NCBI GenBank assembly: GCA_963678855.1 | Contig: OY787448.1 | Coordinates: 682,001 to 746,000 of the forward strand | Source of the DNA: F22 sp963678855 | GTDB lineage: Bacteria > Bacteroidota > Bacteroidia > Bacteroidales > Bacteroidaceae | Direction of reading: 5' to 3' | DNA: 64,000 bases | Shown: positions 59,340 to 64,000 of the stretch, piece by piece | How positions within the stretch are numbered: position 1 is the stretch's first letter | Layout of the letters: the number at the start of each line of letters is the position of its first letter | The notes under the pieces: model-generated | Seen by the model: only the letters and a program-made list of their open reading frames with translations | Databases searched by the model: none | What the model was told of the DNA's origin: nothing | Made by a program: the position numbers and the translations under genes

Positions 59340-62300
59340 TTACTTCTTGTCAGTTTCTGAAGCTTTCTTCTTCATCTCTTTCATAGTCTCATACATTTCG
59401 TCGATCTTCTCTTGTTGTGTAGCAATAGCAGGATCCACTCCATGTTTAGACTCAATATGAGAAGGATTGAAACGTTCATCCATCCACTGGAAGATGATAA
59501 AGAATGTAGGTACGGCAAATAATAATGCCAATGTACCAATAATCATACCACCTACTACACCAGTACCTAATGCACGGTTACCATTGGCACCTACTCCCAT
59601 AGAAAACATCAATGGAATCATACCAAAGATCATGGTCAACGCGGTCATCATGATAGGGCGAAGACGCACTGTGGCAGCCGAATAAGCCGCTTGCGACAAT
59701 GTCATTCCTGCACGACGACGTTCTGTAGCATACTCGGTAAGCAGGATAGCCGTCTTAGCCAATAGTCCCATCAACATGATCAAACCTGTCTGTAGATAGA
59801 TATTGTTCTCAATGCCAAACAAACGAGCAAAAAAGAAGCTACCCATCAGACCAAATGGCACAGAAAGTAACACTGCAAATGGAATGAAGAAACTTTCATA
59901 TAAAGCTGCCAAGATCAAGTAAATAAAGATAATACAGAAGGCAAAAATAAGTATTGTACTATTGCTTGTATTCGCCTCTTCACGGGTAATACCACCGTAA
60001 TCATATCCATAACCAGTTGGTAGGTTTTTCTGAGCATACGCTTGGAAAGCTGCAAGTGCCTGTCCTGAGCTGACTCCTGGAGCTGGCATGATACTCAACT
60101 GCATACTACTAAACAAGTTGAAACGGTTTAGAGCTTCCGCACCATTCACGCGCTTCACTGAGACAAACTGATTCAATGGAGCCATCTCATTGTCGATACG
60201 TACAAAAACTTTACCCAATGCATTTTCATTCAAAGTGTACTTAGGATCAGCCTGAAGCATCACACGATATACCTTTGTGAATTTATTGATATTTGAGATG
60301 TACTGACCACCGAAGTAACCAGACATCGTACTAAGTACAGTTGATGGAGAGATTCCTCGACGCTTACACAATGGAACATCCACATCAACTAAATATTGTG
60401 GATAGTTTACATTAAAGGTAGAGTATGCACGACCAACTTCTGGAAGCATATTCGCTTTCATGATAAATGGCAACATCGTATTATAGAACTCTTCTGGAGA
60501 TACCCCTTGTTTATCTTGAAGGTGAATTTCCATCATATTACCCATACCATATCCAGGAATTTGACCAGGAGCGAAAGCAAAAATTTGCGCGTCCTTGATA
60601 TCGGCAGTACGACCGTACACTTGTCCCATAATGGCATCTAATTGCGTACCTGCATCGTCACGTTTTCCCCAATCTTCAAGACGTACGATCAACATACCTC
60701 CCGATTGAGTTTGACCACCCATCAAGCTATATCCAGATACAGCCATCGTGTGTTTCACACCAGGAATAGCCATAACACGTTGTTCAACTTTACGCAATAC
60801 TTCTTGTGTCTTTTCTACCGTTTGTCCTGGAGCCATTGTTGTATTCACAAAGAACACACCATTGTCTTCATCTGGCACAAGACCTGTAGGTGTTGTATTC
60901 ATAAAATACACCAATAAACCAATAGCAAATGCTAGAGCAGTCCATACGATCCACGCACGTTTCACAAAGAACAAAACGGCATTTTTATACTTATCTAACA
61001 ATGCGTTAAAAGAAGCATTATACGCTTTACGCATGCGGTCAGAGAATGTCACCTTACCACCTGGTCGAGAGGCTGGCACTGGCTTCAATAACAGCGAACA
61101 AAGCGCTGGAGAAAGTGTCAAGGCATTTACAGTAGAAATTGCTACGGCAACGGCCATAGTAATACCAAACTGTTGGTAGAACACCCCAGATGTACCAGGC
61201 ATAAACGATACTGGAATAAACACAGCCATAAACACGATAGATGTCGTGATGATCGCTTGTGTCAATCCTCCCATAGCATCAACTGCTGCTTTATATGGAG
61301 ACTTATACCCAATATCAAAACGTGCTTGCACAGCTTCTACCACGACAATGGCATCATCCACCACCGTACCGATCACGAGCACGAGAGCAAAGAGCGTCAG
61401 CAAGTTCAGTGTCATACCAAACAACGCAATAAATGCGAAAGTACCAATCAAAGATACGATGATTGAAATGGTTGGCACCATTGTGGCACGAATATCTTGT
61501 ACAAAGAAGTAGATAACCAAGACCACCAAAAGAATGGCAATAATCAAGGTTTCAACAACCGTATGAATAGATGCATACAAGAAGTCATTAGTTGTCATCA
61601 TAGTAACGACCTCCATATCATCTGGCATATCTTGCTTTAAGTCTTTCAGTAAAGAAGCAATATTTTCATTCACTTCGGTTGCATTTGAACCTGGCATTTG
61701 ATACACGATAGTACCTACCGCATTTTTCATATCCATATTACTCTGGAAAGCATAGGATTCTTTACCTAGTTCAATATCTGCTACATCTTTCAAGCGAAGC
61801 ACTTCACCAGAAGGGGCTGCAGAGATGACCATGTTTTTAAATTCTTCTACACTTTCCTTGCGACCATTGTATTTCATGACATACATATAGTCATTGTCAC
61901 TGTTGTCGCCAAAGCTACCAGTAGCAAACTCCGAGTTTTGTTCTTGGATAATGCTAGTAATATCACTAGGCATCAAATGATACTGTTTCATGACATCTGG
62001 CTTCATCCATATACGCATAGAGTATCGTGCACCAAATGCTCGAACTTGACCTACACCACTGACACGAAGCAAAGCAGGCTTTACAACAATATCAGAATAG
62101 TTACTCAAGAAGCCCTCATCGTACGTACCATTAGGACTGGCCAACATAAAAATAGTCAGCATCGTATTTTGCCGCTTTGCAGTAGTCACACCAATTTGGT
62201 TTACTTCAGATGGTAGAGTTCCTGTGGCCTGTGTAACACGGTTCTGCACAAACACAGACGCCATATCGGGATTTGTACCTTGCTTAAAATACACCGAAAT

Positions 62301-62570
62301 TGTGGCCGTACCAGAGTTCGTTGCTGTTGATGTCATATACATCATATCATCAACACCGTTGATAGACTCCTCAAGCGGAGCAACCACACTTTTCATGATG
62401 GTTTCGGCGTTAGCTCCAGGATAGGAAGCTGTCACCGTTATGGTTGGGGGAGCAATATCTGGATATGTTTCGACTGGAAGCGTATTGAGTCCAATCAATC
62501 CAAATATCACCACAAAGACAGACAGTACGACAGAAAGTACTGGTCTATCAATGAATACTTTTACATTCAT
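59340..62570 (-). CDS. RND (AcrB-like) efflux pump subunit
   Basis: 1076 residues, HAE-1 family proton-driven drug exporter of the inner membrane. N-terminus FIDRPVLSVVLSVFVVIFGL is the first of 12 membrane helices. The proton-relay Asp pair lies in IGTVVDDAIVVVEA (helix 4), and the two large periplasmic loops carry the docking and porter subdomains. The cytosolic tail is Lys/Glu-rich. Substrates cannot be read from sequence; bile salts and hydrophobic drugs are usual for gut Bacteroidales. Confidence 0.95.
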   Translation of the reverse strand: MNVKVFIDRPVLSVVLSVFVVIFGLIGLNTLPVETYPDIAPPTITVTASYPGANAETIMKSVVAPLEESINGVDDMMYMTSTATNSGTATISVYFKQGTNPDMASVFVQNRVTQATGTLPSEVNQIGVTTAKRQNTMLTIFMLASPNGTYDEGFLSNYSDIVVKPALLRVSGVGQVRAFGARYSMRIWMKPDVMKQYHLMPSDITSIIQEQNSEFATGSFGDNSDNDYMYVMKYNGRKESVEEFKNMVISAAPSGEVLRLKDVADIELGKESYAFQSNMDMKNAVGTIVYQMPGSNATEVNENIASLLKDLKQDMPDDMEVVTMMTTNDFLYASIHTVVETLIIAILLVVLVIYFFVQDIRATMVPTISIIVSLIGTFAFIALFGMTLNLLTLFALVLVIGTVVDDAIVVVEAVQARFDIGYKSPYKAAVDAMGGLTQAIITTSIVFMAVFIPVSFMPGTSGVFYQQFGITMAVAVAISTVNALTLSPALCSLLLKPVPASRPGGKVTFSDRMRKAYNASFNALLDKYKNAVLFFVKRAWIVWTALAFAIGLLVYFMNTTPTGLVPDEDNGVFFVNTTMAPGQTVEKTQEVLRKVEQRVMAIPGVKHTMAVSGYSLMGGQTQSGGMLIVRLEDWGKRDDAGTQLDAIMGQVYGRTADIKDAQIFAFAPGQIPGYGMGNMMEIHLQDKQGVSPEEFYNTMLPFIMKANMLPEVGRAYSTFNVNYPQYLVDVDVPLCKRRGISPSTVLSTMSGYFGGQYISNINKFTKVYRVMLQADPKYTLNENALGKVFVRIDNEMAPLNQFVSVKRVNGAEALNRFNLFSSMQLSIMPAPGVSSGQALAAFQAYAQKNLPTGYGYDYGGITREEANTSNSTILIFAFCIIFIYLILAALYESFFIPFAVLLSVPFGLMGSFFFARLFGIENNIYLQTGLIMLMGLLAKTAILLTEYATERRRAGMTLSQAAYSAATVRLRPIMMTALTMIFGMIPLMFSMGVGANGNRALGTGVVGGMIIGTLALLFAVPTFFIIFQWMDERFNPSHIESKHGVDPAIATQQEKIDEMYETMKEMKKKASETDKK

Positions 62571-62603
62571 AATTTAATGGATTCGATTAAATATTCAAGT
62601 GAA

Positions 62604-63764
62604 TTAGTGGCTCATGCCTTGAGAACCTTGTGGTTGTTGACCTGCCTGAGCTTCTGTAATTTCAGTTCCAGGACGAATCAAAGCAACACCTGAAGATACG
62701 ATCTTCTCACCAGCCTTCAAGCCTGATGTCACTACATATGTCTTACCATCATCATAAGGAGATAGAGTCACCATCTTAGATTGCGCTTTACCATCAGTAT
62801 AAACATAGACAAAAGCTTTGTCTTGTAGACGGAATACTGCTGATTGAGGAACAACAATTACATTTTCATATATTTCTGGCATCAACACTTGCGCGCTACC
62901 ACCAGAAGTTAATAGACTTTCTGGGTTTTGAAAACTTGCACGCAATTGCACTTGACCTGATGTGGCATCTACTACACCCGATATAGAAGCAATCTTACCT
63001 TTGTGAGAGTAAGTAGAACCATCACAAAGTTGAAGGTTTACTTCTGGCATATTCACTAACGCAGAATCAAGGCTACCATATTGGCGCACCATCTTCAACA
63101 CTTGAGGCTCTGCCATTGCGAAATACACATACATTTCTGAGTTGTTTGCTACAACTGTAAGCGGCTTCATGATTGATGAAGACACCAACGCACCTACACG
63201 ATAGTTGATTGTACCAACCACACCTGTCGATGGACTTTTTACAACTGTATAAGACAAGCTATTTTCCGCATTAACTAGAGACGCTTCAGTTTGTGCTAGC
63301 GATGCTTTAGCAGTTAGGTAAGCATTTTTAGTTGTCATCAAAGTAGTTTTAGACACAACATGCTTATCAAACAATGCTTTATTATTACTGTATGTAAGTT
63401 CTGCTGTAGCCATTTGCGCTTTCGCTGCTTCTACGTTAGCTTTAGCAGTACGAACTGCAGCTTGATAAGGGACTTGATCAATCACGAACAATGCTTGACC
63501 TTGTTTTACCTTAGCACCTTCTTCAACACACACTTTCACGATTTGACCAGCTACTTGAGGTAAGATATTAATATCCTGCTTACCTTCGATACTTGCTGGG
63601 AATGCATTAATCAACGTTTTGTTAGTCTCCTTCACGACTTGCATCGGGTAAGCCTGAGGCCCTTGAGGTCCCATACCCGCACCTTGTGGCTTCTTACCAC
63701 AAGACGCCAAAAAGAAGCTAAAAGACAGGAGAACGATTCCCAAAGAATTAACAATCTTCTTCAT
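62604..63764 (-). CDS. AcrA-type membrane fusion lipoprotein
   Basis: 386-residue periplasmic adaptor with lipoprotein signal and C22 (FLASCGKKP). Lipoyl half-motifs (LPQVAGQIVKVCVEEGAKVKQGQ and SPSTGVVGTINYRVGALV) flank a helical hairpin of ~70 residues, followed by beta-barrel and membrane-proximal domains. First gene of the efflux operon, 33 bases before the pump. No local repressor gene is seen in the window. Confidence 0.95.
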   Translation of the reverse strand: MKKIVNSLGIVLLSFSFFLASCGKKPQGAGMGPQGPQAYPMQVVKETNKTLINAFPASIEGKQDINILPQVAGQIVKVCVEEGAKVKQGQALFVIDQVPYQAAVRTAKANVEAAKAQMATAELTYSNNKALFDKHVVSKTTLMTTKNAYLTAKASLAQTEASLVNAENSLSYTVVKSPSTGVVGTINYRVGALVSSSIMKPLTVVANNSEMYVYFAMAEPQVLKMVRQYGSLDSALVNMPEVNLQLCDGSTYSHKGKIASISGVVDATSGQVQLRASFQNPESLLTSGGSAQVLMPEIYENVIVVPQSAVFRLQDKAFVYVYTDGKAQSKMVTLSPYDDGKTYVVTSGLKAGEKIVSSGVALIRPGTEITEAQAGQQPQGSQGMSH

Positions 63765-63894
63765 TTCTGTTTTCTGTAATTAAGTTACTATTTAAAATTG
63801 TATCTACCACACACAATTAACATTTGTCACTCCGTTTCTTATAAATCAACAGCAATCACTACCGCTAAATAATAGAACTTAGACAAACTGGATG

Positions 63895-63902
63895 CAAAAG
63901 TA
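63895..63902 (-). promoter_or_regulatory. -7 element of the efflux operon
   Basis: Minus-strand TACTTTTG about 130 bases upstream of the adaptor gene, with a TTTG 25 bases upstream (63928-63931), wider than consensus. Confidence 0.45.
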
Positions 63903-63965
63903 AGGACTTTTATCTCATTTCCCTGCACAAAATTACGCTTAAATTGTTCAAAAAGAGACATGCGC

Positions 63966-63995
63966 TTTGAAGTTGGTTTTTTTTCCATATATTTG
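63966..63995 (+). promoter_or_regulatory. Promoter reading out of the window to the right
   Basis: -33 TTTG (63966-63969) and -7 TATATTTG (63988-63995), 18 bases apart, on the plus strand; the gene it serves lies beyond the edge. Confidence 0.6.
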
Positions 63996-64000
63996 CACCC

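Noticed and set aside
60396..62424. Several long plus-strand frames opposite the RND pump gene
   Set aside because: Antisense shadows of a well-supported 1076-residue gene; no protein-like features.

Overview
The window is a chromosomal segment from a member of the Bacteroidota, most likely order Bacteroidales. The evidence is the TAnnTTTG -7 promoter element with an upstream TTTG about 19-21 bases away in front of many genes, few Shine-Dalgarno sites, and typical family members: DPP5-type peptidase, DUF4827 lipoprotein, LruC/DUF4842 lipoprotein, a V-type ATPase operon with DUF2764, and a fused GH3/beta-lactamase protein. I do not assign a genus.

Left part (1-9.4 kb). A long minus-strand gene string runs hisH-hisA-hisF-hisIE-ftsE-lysC-lysA-aguB, covering late histidine synthesis, an FtsE-like ATPase, the first and last steps of lysine synthesis, and the last step of the agmatine route to putrescine (cut by the window edge). 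Upstream lies a DPP5-like secreted peptidase. From 9.4 to 16.3 kb are a possible small transcript, a TPR/HTH membrane regulator, and a putative nitrosative-stress group (FprA flavoprotein, Crp/Fnr regulator, RmuC, Ric) with a clear palindromic operator candidate in front of ric.

Thiamine and trehalose (16.3-26 kb). A TPP riboswitch leads a minus-strand salvage operon: methyltransferase of unknown role, ThiM, a ThiE-ThiD-TenA triple fusion, and an MFS transporter. Divergent from it is an OtsA-OtsB trehalose synthase/phosphatase fusion, convergent with a GH15 enzyme that may cleave trehalose.

Envelope genes (26-45 kb). GlmM, a periplasmic TonB-C-domain protein and a DUF4827 lipoprotein; a TonB-dependent receptor with a small His-rich partner (probable metal uptake); a flavin reductase; a GH3/beta-lactamase fusion; and a tandemly duplicated, split UshA-type 5'-nucleotidase. 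Then rplS, a Cys-type glutathione peroxidase, a zinc-ribbon membrane protein, a large LruC lipoprotein, a formate/nitrite channel and a tRNA-dihydrouridine synthase.

Accessory scar (45.9-49.7 kb). An AT-rich stretch holds decayed gene fragments (carboxypeptidase-regulatory-like domain, PH-domain protein with frameshift, two unrecognised genes) and strong palindromic repeats. It ends in an intact, unrecognised two-gene unit: a lipoprotein with a 60-residue glycine-zipper hydrophobic segment, overlapped by ATGA with a 31-residue membrane peptide. This is the best candidate for an undescribed system here.

Right part (49.9-64 kb). A seven-gene V-type ATPase operon (E, DUF2764, A, B, D, I, K), whose rotor subunit carries the full set of sodium ligands known from Enterococcus hirae NtpK, and a complete RND efflux operon (AcrA-AcrB-TolC type). 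No rRNA, tRNA, CRISPR array or intact insertion sequence was seen.
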